This document shows positions 7,345 to 14,707 of a DNA stretch of 35,639 bases, in pieces. The stretch spans positions 1 through 35,639 of the forward strand of contig MOYA01000007.1 in the NCBI GenBank assembly GCA_001899315.1. The letters run 5' to 3'. Source of the stretch: Candidatus Obscuribacter phosphatis (GTDB lineage: Bacteria > Cyanobacteriota > Vampirovibrionia > Obscuribacterales > Obscuribacteraceae). The translations under genes and the position numbers were made by a program. The notes below the pieces were generated by a model that was not told the DNA's origin, searched no databases, and worked only from the letters and a program-made list of their open reading frames with translations. Every line of letters begins with the position of its first letter. Within the stretch, counting starts at the first letter, position 1.

Positions 7345-7950
7345 TCATATAGCACGATTATTTTCTCTGAAAAGAATGGATGCGGTTTCCTTTGCTGTAC
7401 CAAAAGCTGCACCGGTTCTGCGGATTTGCTCTACAACAAAAGCGCCTTCAAATAAAATGAACAGCTGCGCCGCCAATCTCGAAGGAGCTGCGGCCCCACA
7501 TTGGCGGCACACAAAAGCAATGAGCTGCAAAAGATCAGTTTTGAATCTCGCGCAATGAATCCTTACATCCGTCGAGTCCTCCCCGTATTCGCCAATGGCA
7601 TTTATGCACATACAACCAGAGTAGTTATTTTGTTTCGCCCATTTGTGGCCGGCGTCGAAAAGAAATAGCAGCAGCTCCTCTCCTTCGAGCCCGCAACCAC
7701 TGAGCTCCTCCGCCAGAAATGCAATAAATTTTTTCCCGTAGTAGTCTATTACCGCCACAATTAGGTCATCCTTTGAAGGAAAATGTGAATACAGTGTTTT
7801 TTTCGCTACACCTGACTCGCGCAATATCGAGTTAATTCCGGCCCCGCGGTATCCGTGCCTTGCGAATAAATCGAGTGCTGTATCGAGAAGTACCTCGCGC
7901 TTTGAAGGAACTTGGTTGCCAAAGCTCGGAATCAATTCATCGCTTGCCAT
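7345..7950 (-). CDS. TetR-family transcriptional repressor
   Basis: A 201-residue protein with the TetR N-terminal helix-turn-helix at residues ~17-62 (ALDLFARHGYRGAGINSILR, SGVAKKTLYSHFPSKDDL). The C-terminal ligand domain contains several Cys residues (SGCGLEGE, SGCMCINA, FVCRQCGAA), which could allow redox or metal sensing; this is inference. It lies at the left edge of the IS6-bounded cargo, next to and in the same direction as the DUF417-like gene. The long palindrome at 8521-8574 between that gene and dps is a plausible operator. Confidence 0.85.
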   Translation of the reverse strand: MASDELIPSFGNQVPSKREVLLDTALDLFARHGYRGAGINSILRESGVAKKTLYSHFPSKDDLIVAVIDYYGKKFIAFLAEELSGCGLEGEELLLFLFDAGHKWAKQNNYSGCMCINAIGEYGEDSTDVRIHCARFKTDLLQLIAFVCRQCGAAAPSRLAAQLFILFEGAFVVEQIRRTGAAFGTAKETASILFRENNRAI

Positions 7951-8005
7951 TCATCCCATCATCCAAAGAGTATGAGCTATATTTTACCCGAACATGTTTT
8001 GAGAA

Positions 8006-8509
8006 TCAGGTATCAGGCGTACCCCTCCCGACAGACTGTTGAGTAAGAGCCTGGCAAAACAGGAACACCGAGGCTCCCAGCGCCACAAAATCCTTGACAA
8101 GAAATTGCCCAGGAACCACGGACAAAGCTGGGAACCCGAGGGAGGGTTCGATCGTGCCAGGTGTTGTGAGCATAAAAGAAAGCGTGGTGGCAAACATGCC
8201 AACAGCAGTAGCACTCGACAGCACGGCGAGCCGGCGATTATGCCCACCCAAAAGTAGCCCGAGAGATATTGCCAACTCTACCAGCCCGAGCATGTTAGAG
8301 AAATCACGTACGCTCAAAATATTGTACGCCCAGCCAAGAATAGGGCTGTTCCGGACAAAAACGCTGATTCCACTGGCCTCGTACGTCGTGAACTTCATTA
8401 AGCCAATCCAGCCAATTACAATAGCCAAACCCAGCCTGATTGCCAGTACTCCAATATCTTGGATTGACAACCGAAATAGATTCTGAGCACGTTGCCCTGA
8501 CCCAAGCAT
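8006..8509 (-). CDS. DUF417/RclC (YkgB)-like inner-membrane protein
   Basis: A 167-residue protein with four likely membrane spans (IGVLAIRLGLAIVIGWIGLM, FSNMLGLVELAISLGLLLGG, LAVLSSATAVGMFATTLSFM, and FLVKDFVALGASVFLFCQAL). The segments TPGTIEPSLGFPALS and GQFLVKDFVALGAS match the conserved end of the DUF417 family, which includes RclC of the E. coli reactive-chlorine resistance locus. Ribosome site GGAGGGG (reverse of 8516-8522) precedes the ATG and touches the edge of the palindrome upstream. Biochemical role is unknown; the presence of Dps next door supports a link to oxidative stress. A DoxX-like assignment is less likely. Confidence 0.7.
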   Translation of the reverse strand: MLGSGQRAQNLFRLSIQDIGVLAIRLGLAIVIGWIGLMKFTTYEASGISVFVRNSPILGWAYNILSVRDFSNMLGLVELAISLGLLLGGHNRRLAVLSSATAVGMFATTLSFMLTTPGTIEPSLGFPALSVVPGQFLVKDFVALGASVFLFCQALTQQSVGRGTPDT

Positions 8510-8520
8510 AGCCTACCCCT

Positions 8521-8574
8521 CCACCCACATTTGACAGAGTAGACAAAATTGTCTACTCTGTCAAATGTGGGTGG
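8521..8574. promoter_or_regulatory. 54-bp near-perfect palindrome forming a two-way promoter/operator
   Basis: Arms 8521-8544 and 8551-8574 are exact reverse complements (24 of 24), with AAAATT between them. On the plus strand TTGACA (8531-8536) is followed after exactly 17 bases by TACTCT (8554-8559); by symmetry the minus strand has the same -35/-10 pair. It would drive the DUF417-like gene leftward (ATG about 20 bases after the predicted start) and dps rightward. A repressor such as the nearby TetR protein could bind across both -10 regions. Confidence 0.6.
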
Positions 8575-8651
8575 GAAGCACCGAAAAAGTACTGCTATTG
8601 CTTGCAGTAAATTAACCTTATATTTCGTGAACGATACGTTGGGAGAACCTA

Positions 8652-9119
8652 ATGACGGTAGAAATCGGATTAACCGTGGCAGAAAGAGAAGAGCTCGTTG
8701 ACGGACTTTGTCGGCTTCTGGCCGATACCTACACCTTGTATCTAAAGACGCATAATTTCCACTGGAACGTAACAGGGCCAATGTTTCGCACACTTCATCT
8801 GCTATTCGAAGAACAATATGTGGAATTGTCTGATGCAGTCGACGCAATTGCCGAAAGGATCAGGGCGCTGGGCCATCCGGCGCCAGGGAGCTACAGCCAA
8901 TTTGCTTCTTTGAGCTCTGTTAAAGAAGAGCCGGGAGTACCAGAACCGGAAGGCATGATCTCACAACTGAAGGATGGACAAGAACAGATTGCGAGGTCTG
9001 CTAGGGCCTTGCTTGCTGTATGCAACAGGCTTGATGATGCCCCGTCGGCAGACCTGGTAACACAGCGAATGCAGGTACACGAGAAAAATGCATGGGTCCT
9101 TCGCTCGATGATGCAATAA
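8652..9119 (+). CDS. dps: Dps-family ferritin-like DNA-protection protein
   Basis: A 155-residue protein with the Dps ferroxidase pattern spread over two subunits: His37 in THNFHWNVTGPMF, Asp64 and Glu68 in SDAVDAIAERIRALG. Dps dodecamers oxidise Fe(II) with peroxide, store the iron and shield DNA. Length is normal. Ribosome site GGGAGA lies 8 bases before the ATG. It is the first gene of a plus-strand run extending to 17054; the gap to the next gene is 63 bases without a terminator. A second possible promoter (TTGCTT 8598-8603, TATATT 8619-8624, spacing 15) lies just upstream in addition to the palindromic one. Confidence 0.9.
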   Translation: MTVEIGLTVAEREELVDGLCRLLADTYTLYLKTHNFHWNVTGPMFRTLHLLFEEQYVELSDAVDAIAERIRALGHPAPGSYSQFASLSSVKEEPGVPEPEGMISQLKDGQEQIARSARALLAVCNRLDDAPSADLVTQRMQVHEKNAWVLRSMMQ

Positions 9120-9182
9120 CGGCGTACAGCCGCGCTGCCGCCCGCAAGATTAACAGCCAACGATAAGGGAGAATCAGGAACA

Positions 9183-10499
9183 ATGAAGTCGGGATCATCA
9201 TACCTTTACGTGAGCAGTAACAATCACAACTGGAGATCAAACTCTGTTATCGCCTACCGCATTGAAAAGGATGGTGTCTTATCGGCGATCGATCAAGGGC
9301 ACTTTTTGACTGGCGGGGAGGGGATAAATAATAACACCCACGGCAAGTTAGGGCCCAATGACAACGACACGCCCCTGCTAATAGACAGACGAAGAAGGTT
9401 GCTTTTTGTCGTCAATGGTCACTCAGACTCAATCGCCATCTTTGCAATTAAGCAGGATGGAAAGTTGAAGGCAGTTGATGGGTCTCCCTTTCATGCAGGG
9501 GGAATCATGCCAAACAGCCTGGCCCTCAGCGGCGAAACATTGCTGGTGTCTAACAGAAATGAAGACTACCACAGGTTAAAAGAATTGAGAGAGGAGGCGG
9601 CGTGCTACGCTTCCTTCCGCCTTACGAATTCTGGCGAAATAAGTCTAATAAGTAAAGTGCCAGTAGCTGGGAAAAATAAACCAACCCAAATCCTCGTAGC
9701 TAATTACGATCCATCAATCGCGTTTGGTAATGATTTTCAGGTGGATGCCGACTTTGACGGTGGTGGTTCGCGATCTTTTCTCGCCGGAGAGCAACCCAGC
9801 GTTCAAGGGCAAATCCACTCATTTAAAGTTTCGACAGGAGGCGAGCTAAAGGAAGTCGGAGTAGTTCAGTTGATTGAAACGAATGCATTATACAGATACC
9901 TTGGGATGGATAATGTGCCGAGCCTCCCATTAGGTTTGTGGTCCCACCCATCCAAAAACATCTTGTATGTTGGTTTTGTCACGAGAAATGAGCTCGGGGT
10001 TTACACTTTTTCAGACTCGGGGCAGCTGGAATTCCGTGGCTCCGTCCCTAACAGCGGGCAAGATATCTGTTGGTTGTTGAGTAACTCAGCTGGTGATCGG
10101 TTGTACACCATTAACAACCTGCCAAGAGATGAACATGGTGATGGTGGTTCCACTGTTACAACATACGACATATCTGGAGAGAAGGCTCTCAAACCCGTTG
10201 AAGTGCACAGAATCGAGCTACCCTGCACCGCACCCACTTTCCGGAATAACAGAAATCTGCTACAGCCAGGTAGTACAGCCTTTCAGTGTTGCCTCTCACC
10301 AGACGAAGATGTGCTGTTCGTAGTCTGCCAGAGAATCAACCAGACGCAGGAAAACACAGCACCGGAAGGGAATAGAATTTATTCACTCAAGATTGACGAT
10401 CGTGGCATACCATCACAGATTTCATCGTCTAGAGATCTGCAAGATGATGGCGTACCGGTAACGTGCAGGCCACAAGGACTTGCGACAATTCAATTATAG
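9183..10499 (+). CDS. Lactonase-like seven-bladed beta-propeller protein
   Basis: A 438-residue protein with repeated blades of the 6-phosphogluconolactonase / muconate-cyclase type: YLYVSSNNHNWRSNSVIAYR, RRLLFVVNGHSDSIAIFAIK, NILYVGFVTRNELGVYTFSD, DRLYTINNLPRDEHGDGGST and EDVLFVVCQRINQ. No signal peptide is seen. Many proteins of this fold have no proven lactonase activity, so substrate is unknown. Ribosome site GGGAGA precedes the ATG. It sits between dps and the first P460 cytochrome gene (27-base gap), so it belongs to the cargo operon. Confidence 0.75.
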   Translation: MKSGSSYLYVSSNNHNWRSNSVIAYRIEKDGVLSAIDQGHFLTGGEGINNNTHGKLGPNDNDTPLLIDRRRRLLFVVNGHSDSIAIFAIKQDGKLKAVDGSPFHAGGIMPNSLALSGETLLVSNRNEDYHRLKELREEAACYASFRLTNSGEISLISKVPVAGKNKPTQILVANYDPSIAFGNDFQVDADFDGGGSRSFLAGEQPSVQGQIHSFKVSTGGELKEVGVVQLIETNALYRYLGMDNVPSLPLGLWSHPSKNILYVGFVTRNELGVYTFSDSGQLEFRGSVPNSGQDICWLLSNSAGDRLYTINNLPRDEHGDGGSTVTTYDISGEKALKPVEVHRIELPCTAPTFRNNRNLLQPGSTAFQCCLSPDEDVLFVVCQRINQTQENTAPEGNRIYSLKIDDRGIPSQISSSRDLQDDGVPVTCRPQGLATIQL

Positions 10500-10526
10500 A
10501 TAGCGAACTGAATGTTATGAGGAGCA

Positions 10527-11219
10527 ATGGACATGGGTAAAAAAATGAACTTCGACAGAAATGAGCGGCTTTTGCTCGCAGCTTGCGTGGCTGGTGTCAC
10601 TCTTACGATTGGCATTTTCGGCTATGCACAAGATTGTGGCGCAAAGAGTGGCCCTGATGCGCACGCTAAATACCAGGTCAAGCCGGCCCCAGTATGGACG
10701 AAAGACGGAGAGCTGGTTCTTCCTGTGGATTGGAGGCGCTGGGTATTTATGGGTGCACCAATTACCCCAAATGGACTTAACGATGGGCATGCCAATTTTG
10801 CGGAAATTCACAATACCTATGTGCAACGAGAGGCGTTTGACTGGTATCGAAAGACGGGGCAATGGCCTGAAGGCACCATCATGCTGAAGGAGATGCAACA
10901 TGTTTTGCCTGGTGATGGCCCGGGTGGCTCGAGGACAGAGCCTTCTGGAAACGGCTACTTTCCTGGTGTGCCTAATGGGGTAGATTGCTCCGTAAAGGAC
11001 TCGGTGAGATTCCCGAAATCAAAAAACTGGGGCTTCTTTAATTTCGGGCATCATGCGGCGCCATACGCAGCCACGGCCAAGGAGGCCCCGCTAAATAAAT
11101 GCGCGGGCTGCCATATAGCGAACGCTCCTGAGGATATGGTATTCGTCAACTTTTATAAACCAGTCTTGACTCCTCTTCCAGCACCAGTCCAGAACCCGCT
11201 CCCGGCGAAGGGAGAATAG
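10527..11219 (+). CDS. Cytochrome P460-family c-type heme protein, membrane-anchored or exported
   Basis: A 230-residue protein with an N-terminal hydrophobic segment (about residues 13-32, LLLAACVAGVTLTIGIFGYA) followed by a P460-type domain: LVLPVDWRRWVFMGAPIT, HNTYVQREAFDWYRKTGQWP, GTIMLKEMQHV, and the heme site CAGCH at residues 192-196 followed by APEDMVFVNFY. P460 cytochromes carry a modified heme and oxidise hydroxylamine or handle nitric oxide in the known examples. Strong ribosome site GAGGAG is just before the ATG. It is 8 bases before the second P460 gene. The tail after the domain is Pro-rich. Whether the heme-lysine cross-link forms cannot be told from sequence. Confidence 0.8.
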   Translation: MDMGKKMNFDRNERLLLAACVAGVTLTIGIFGYAQDCGAKSGPDAHAKYQVKPAPVWTKDGELVLPVDWRRWVFMGAPITPNGLNDGHANFAEIHNTYVQREAFDWYRKTGQWPEGTIMLKEMQHVLPGDGPGGSRTEPSGNGYFPGVPNGVDCSVKDSVRFPKSKNWGFFNFGHHAAPYAATAKEAPLNKCAGCHIANAPEDMVFVNFYKPVLTPLPAPVQNPLPAKGE

Positions 11220-11227
11220 GAGAGACC

Positions 11228-12121
11228 ATGAGGAAACGATTTTTTGGCACTTCGGCGTTTCTTGTTGCCTGCTCGGTGATCACCGTATCGGCGCAAGCTT
11301 CGAGCGACTCTCCAGCCACTCCGGGAGCTAAAAGTAACGGTGAGCTAGAGTTGCCGACTAACTACGCAGAAACATGGTCGCACGCGGGCACGGTGTTCGT
11401 GGGCGGTGATCTGCACAACACGTACATCAAACAGGAAGACCTGTCGTATTACAAGCAACACGGCAAATTTCGGGATGGCACAGTGCTTGTTAAGGAGATT
11501 CGGGGTTCGAAGTCCGGCACTCTAACGACTGGTGACGCACGCTGGGGTTCTGATGTCAAAACCTGGTTCGTAATGATGAAAGACGAGAAAGGCCGATTTC
11601 AAAAAAGTGGGCTTTGGGGGAACGGCTGGGGGTGGTCGCAGTACAACGGGGATAATCCCCAAAAGCAGATCGCAACAGACTACAAAAAGAATTGCTTAGT
11701 TTGCCATATTCCGGCAAAGGATACAGACTGGGTGTACATTAACAAGTACCCTCTTCTTGCCCTCGACGCGAAACCGGTTGCTGAAAATTCCCAGAAAGTG
11801 ATCATAGAAGGTGATGCGAAGACAGGGAAAGCTCTATTCAACAGTTGCCAAGGTTGCCATAGTGTTCAACCCAGCGATAACGGCGTTGGTCCATCGTTAT
11901 TCGGCGTCTATGGGCGCAAGGCAGGCTCACTTAGTGACTACGACTACTCTGGCGCCATGAAGAATTCCACTGTGATTTGGAACGACTCTTCTCTGGATAA
12001 GCACCTAGCGGATCCAAAAGGATTCATTCCCGGAAATTACATGGGAGATTCCTTCCCCAAGGGTGTGGTTGGGGCTGGAGATCGAGCCTCGTTGATTGAA
12101 TACCTGAAGACGTTGAAGTAG
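11228..12121 (+). CDS. Cytochrome P460 domain fused to a class I cytochrome c domain
   Basis: A 297-residue exported protein: signal peptide at residues 1-25 (FLVACSVITVSAQA), a P460 domain (ELPTNYAETWSHAGTVFVGG, HNTYIKQEDLSYYKQHGKFR, GTVLVKEIRGSKSG) with heme site CLVCH at residues 156-160, then a mono-heme cytochrome c domain (GKALFNSCQGCHSVQPSDNG, heme site residues 207-211). The likely axial Met is in NYMGDSFPKG. The fused cytochrome c would take electrons directly from the P460 heme and pass them to a periplasmic acceptor. It follows the single-domain P460 gene by 8 bases and precedes an unknown exported protein by 14. Two heme sites in one chain explain why ResB/CcsA is in the same operon. 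Confidence 0.85.
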   Translation: MRKRFFGTSAFLVACSVITVSAQASSDSPATPGAKSNGELELPTNYAETWSHAGTVFVGGDLHNTYIKQEDLSYYKQHGKFRDGTVLVKEIRGSKSGTLTTGDARWGSDVKTWFVMMKDEKGRFQKSGLWGNGWGWSQYNGDNPQKQIATDYKKNCLVCHIPAKDTDWVYINKYPLLALDAKPVAENSQKVIIEGDAKTGKALFNSCQGCHSVQPSDNGVGPSLFGVYGRKAGSLSDYDYSGAMKNSTVIWNDSSLDKHLADPKGFIPGNYMGDSFPKGVVGAGDRASLIEYLKTLK

Positions 12122-12135
12122 AGAAGGGGGATCTA

Positions 12136-12858
12136 ATGAAGCCTAGAGGACTCGTTGGAACCCTCTGTCTCTGCTTGCTAAGCTTCGCAACAAACCTATC
12201 AGTTGGCGCCGAGTCCGTGTACTCGGGAGATGCCGGCCAGCTGGCAAAATTGCTAAAAATTCAGGTTACCACAAGCACACAGGACGATACAAACTCTACC
12301 AAACTCAGAAGGATTGAGAGGCTTTTACTTGGATCTTTTCAGGTTCGAGCAGCCATTGGAAGAGTAGACAAAGAGATCGCAAAAGTCGGAGAATTCCAGG
12401 CAAAGCTCGAGAAAAAACGTGATCGATCACTCAAGCTAGCGCTGTTAGCGAACTTGGCAAGCGGTGTAATGGGTGGGCTCGTAGGCAGCTCCCTTGGTTT
12501 TAGGGAAGAACAGCTCCACACATCACATTCGATTCTCGATGTCTCGTCTGGAGTAGTCGATACAAGCTTGGCAGCGGTTGGTTTGTGGCAGCAGCGAGAC
12601 GAGCACCGGAGCTCCGAGATGTTGAAAGGCTTGGTATCAGATTTTCTAGATCTTAGCGCCCAGAGTGACGTTTTTCCGAAACTCATTTGGGGCTATCTAG
12701 ACTCGCCTGGCGGCGAAGGCGGCTCGATATCACGAAGGCAACAGCTAATCGAACGCTGGTCCAGGCTAGGGTTTGTCAAAAAAGCTTGTGAGGGTAGATG
12801 GGAATGCAAAAACAAAGGGAAAGGTTATGTACTTTCCGTTGCAGTGGTCCAGGAGTGA
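12136..12858 (+). CDS. Exported or membrane protein of unknown function
   Basis: A 240-residue protein, family not recognised. It has a signal peptide (residues 1-25, LVGTLCLCLLSFATNLSVGA), a helical Lys/Glu-rich stretch, a glycine-rich hydrophobic segment (LALLANLASGVMGGLVGSSLG, about residues 103-123) that could insert in a membrane, and a basic C-terminus with two Cys residues (CEGRWECKNKGKG). Ribosome site AAGGGGG precedes the ATG. Its place in the P460 operon suggests a periplasmic or membrane role connected with the cytochromes, but nothing in the sequence shows which. Confidence 0.6.
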   Translation: MKPRGLVGTLCLCLLSFATNLSVGAESVYSGDAGQLAKLLKIQVTTSTQDDTNSTKLRRIERLLLGSFQVRAAIGRVDKEIAKVGEFQAKLEKKRDRSLKLALLANLASGVMGGLVGSSLGFREEQLHTSHSILDVSSGVVDTSLAAVGLWQQRDEHRSSEMLKGLVSDFLDLSAQSDVFPKLIWGYLDSPGGEGGSISRRQQLIERWSRLGFVKKACEGRWECKNKGKGYVLSVAVVQE

Positions 12859-12864
12859 CACGCA

Positions 12865-12966
12865 ATGCTTCAAGACATAAGGTACGAGCTATCGAAATTC
12901 GATGCCGGGCTTGCAGAAATACTCCAAGTACAGCTGGCTGACAACAACGCTGGAGAAGAGCTATGA
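12865..12966 (+). CDS. Possible 33-residue peptide gene
   Basis: ATG at 12865 with GGAG nine bases upstream opens a 33-codon frame (MLQDIRYELSKFDAGLAEIL…). Its TGA overlaps the ATG of the hydrolase gene by 4 bases (ATGA). It fits the tight spacing of the operon and may serve to couple translation to the next gene. No homology is recognised, and it could be chance. Confidence 0.35.
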   Translation: MLQDIRYELSKFDAGLAEILQVQLADNNAGEEL

Positions 12967-13916
12967 GGTTCTTCCTGCGGGTGCTTGTGATGGCTCTTGG
13001 AATATTTTGCTTGCTCCCGAATACGGCCATTGCGAAATGCGCAGTATCGGAGAAGGAGTTGGAACAACCTTCGGAGCCGAAGAATTGCCATGTTTATCGC
13101 TCGTGGATGCCATCTGATCGAAGTGAATCTGGAGTACTTTTGTGCGTTCATGGGTTTGGTCTAACTGGAGACGCCTATACTACGCTAGCGAAGAAACTAG
13201 CCAGTAAGGGATTCACGGTTTATGCGGTAAAAGTGCGCGGTTTTGGAGGCGATTCTGATGCCCGCGGCTGTACGGCCGTTGACCCAGCTGGCACCGTAGT
13301 CGATATGGCGGAGGTAATTGAACAGGTTAAACAAGAGCACCCGAGCGCACCAATATTTCTCCTTGGAGAGTCTATGGGCGGAGCAACTGCGCTGCAATCC
13401 GCAGAAAGATACAAGGAGCAGATTGCCGGCCTGATATTGTCGGCACCGGCTGCGCGTCGTTTCAAGGGAAATAGAGAAGCAGCCAAGGTTTTTTTGCATT
13501 CGCTTGCTGGCCCAAACAGAAACTACGATGAAGGATCCAATCTAATCAGACAGGCAAGCTCGCAGGATAGTGCTCTAGCGAAAACTTGGGAGAGCGACAA
13601 AAGGAATAGGAAATTATTTTCGCCTCTAGACTTGGCCCGTTTCCAACTCTTCATGAACAAAAACGAGCCAGCGGCAGCCAACCTGTCTGGAGTACCAGTC
13701 CTGATGATACAAGGCGTCGAGGATTCGCTGGTTGAGCCCATGTCTACTTGGAACTTGTTTCTAAAAATAGGGTCCAGCGATAAAACACTTCTCGCTATTC
13801 CTTACGGGCATTTAGTGTTGGAATATGAGCGGCTTCTCAGCAAGAAAGATGTAGAGCTCATTGCGGGGGCGATAAGCTCTTGGATCAGCGCACGCAGCGC
13901 AACCACAGGAAATTGA
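12963..13916 (+). CDS. Exported alpha/beta hydrolase (serine hydrolase, S33/monoacylglycerol-lipase type)
   Basis: A 317-residue protein with a signal peptide (residues 1-24, MALGIFCLLPNTAIA) and an alpha/beta hydrolase fold: oxyanion region VLLCVHGFGLTGD, nucleophile elbow GESMGG with Ser137, acid Asp254 in QGVEDSLVEP, and base His283 in PYGHLVLEYER. It is therefore a complete catalytic triad. Substrate is likely an ester or lipid but is not known. Start overlaps the short upstream frame by 4 bases, and the next gene begins 1 base after its stop, so it is inside the cargo operon. Confidence 0.85.
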   Translation: MRFFLRVLVMALGIFCLLPNTAIAKCAVSEKELEQPSEPKNCHVYRSWMPSDRSESGVLLCVHGFGLTGDAYTTLAKKLASKGFTVYAVKVRGFGGDSDARGCTAVDPAGTVVDMAEVIEQVKQEHPSAPIFLLGESMGGATALQSAERYKEQIAGLILSAPAARRFKGNREAAKVFLHSLAGPNRNYDEGSNLIRQASSQDSALAKTWESDKRNRKLFSPLDLARFQLFMNKNEPAAANLSGVPVLMIQGVEDSLVEPMSTWNLFLKIGSSDKTLLAIPYGHLVLEYERLLSKKDVELIAGAISSWISARSATTGN

Positions 13917-13917
13917 A

Positions 13918-14622
13918 ATGGATTTGCTTTCACTTTGTGATACTTTCTTAATTCAATCACTTTCATGCAGTGAGGACGTCTACCTATCTTCAAGTAGATC
14001 GGCGCTGGCAAGATTGTTTTACCTTAGAACGCACTCGGTTAACCAACAGGCTGTTGAGCAGGTATTAGAGAGAGAAAGCCAAAACCGGCTAGTTCTTAGA
14101 ACAAGTAACCATATAGAAGCATTTTTCCTTACAGAGAGCGCGAGAGGCCTACAGCGCGCCCGTCTGGCTACGCCTGAGGATGTTTTTCTGCTAGGCGAGA
14201 GCGCTGCTCCCATACTGGCACATAGGCTTATCGCATTAGGTGGTACGCCGAGCTGCGGCACCGGGGTGGTTCGAGATAACAACTGTTTCACCGAGTTAAG
14301 AAACAGGATAACTGAGCTGACATCGCTCTACAAAGCGTATCGACAGGAAGGCTATTTTGAGCATGAAGCGCTGCTGTTCTCGATTAGGCAGATCGAAAGT
14401 GATATCCATATTGACTCAAAGTTGAATCGTTTAAGGCAATGCTGGAAGGATTCTCTTAAAGGCAAAAGGACGAAGCAGAGGCTTGAATCGGAAGATCTGC
14501 TGCTTGATGCAATAGTCTCCGCTATCAAGAAAAACACTAAGAAAATGGATTCTCGCTTGGCGCAGGAACATCTAGAAACCCTAATTTTGATGCTCCTAGC
14601 TCCAATAAAGAAGAGGGCTTAG
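13918..14622 (+). CDS. Hypothetical soluble protein
   Basis: A 234-residue mostly helical protein with no signal peptide or membrane span and no motif that I recognise. The N-terminal half contains SRSALARLFYLRTHSVNQQA and the C-terminal half is Lys/Arg-rich (DSLKGKRTKQRLESEDLLLD). The ATG lies 1 base after the stop of the hydrolase gene, which argues that it is real and co-translated. It is not related to any known cytochrome assembly factor that I can see. Confidence 0.6.
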   Translation: MDLLSLCDTFLIQSLSCSEDVYLSSSRSALARLFYLRTHSVNQQAVEQVLERESQNRLVLRTSNHIEAFFLTESARGLQRARLATPEDVFLLGESAAPILAHRLIALGGTPSCGTGVVRDNNCFTELRNRITELTSLYKAYRQEGYFEHEALLFSIRQIESDIHIDSKLNRLRQCWKDSLKGKRTKQRLESEDLLLDAIVSAIKKNTKKMDSRLAQEHLETLILMLLAPIKKRA

Positions 14623-14624
14623 GG

Positions 14625-14705
14625 ATGGCCAGCAGTGCACAGAAGTCCTGTATCCCCGCAGTTGGAGAAACTTTGAGCCAGTTCGCAGAACACGCTGAGG
14701 TGTAG
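14625..14705 (+). CDS. Possible 26-residue leader peptide before resB
   Basis: ATG at 14625, two bases after the previous stop, with AGAGGG upstream, opens a 26-codon frame (MASSAQKSCIPAVGETLSQF…) that ends two bases before the GTG of resB. The end of the frame carries the resB ribosome site (GAGGTG). It may only keep ribosomes moving through the gap; no homolog is recognised. Confidence 0.25.
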   Translation: MASSAQKSCIPAVGETLSQFAEHAEV

Positions 14706-14707
14706 CA

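Noticed and set aside
7250-7348. 32-codon minus-strand frame overlapping the TetR stop (ATGA)
   Set aside because: Overlap is suggestive, but the Arg/Asn/Thr-rich product has no recognisable family and the region is next to IS6 damage; mentioned only in the boundary entry.
8006-8509. DoxX family for the small membrane protein
   Set aside because: Topology is similar, but the TPG…GFPALS and GQFLVKDF segments fit DUF417/RclC better.
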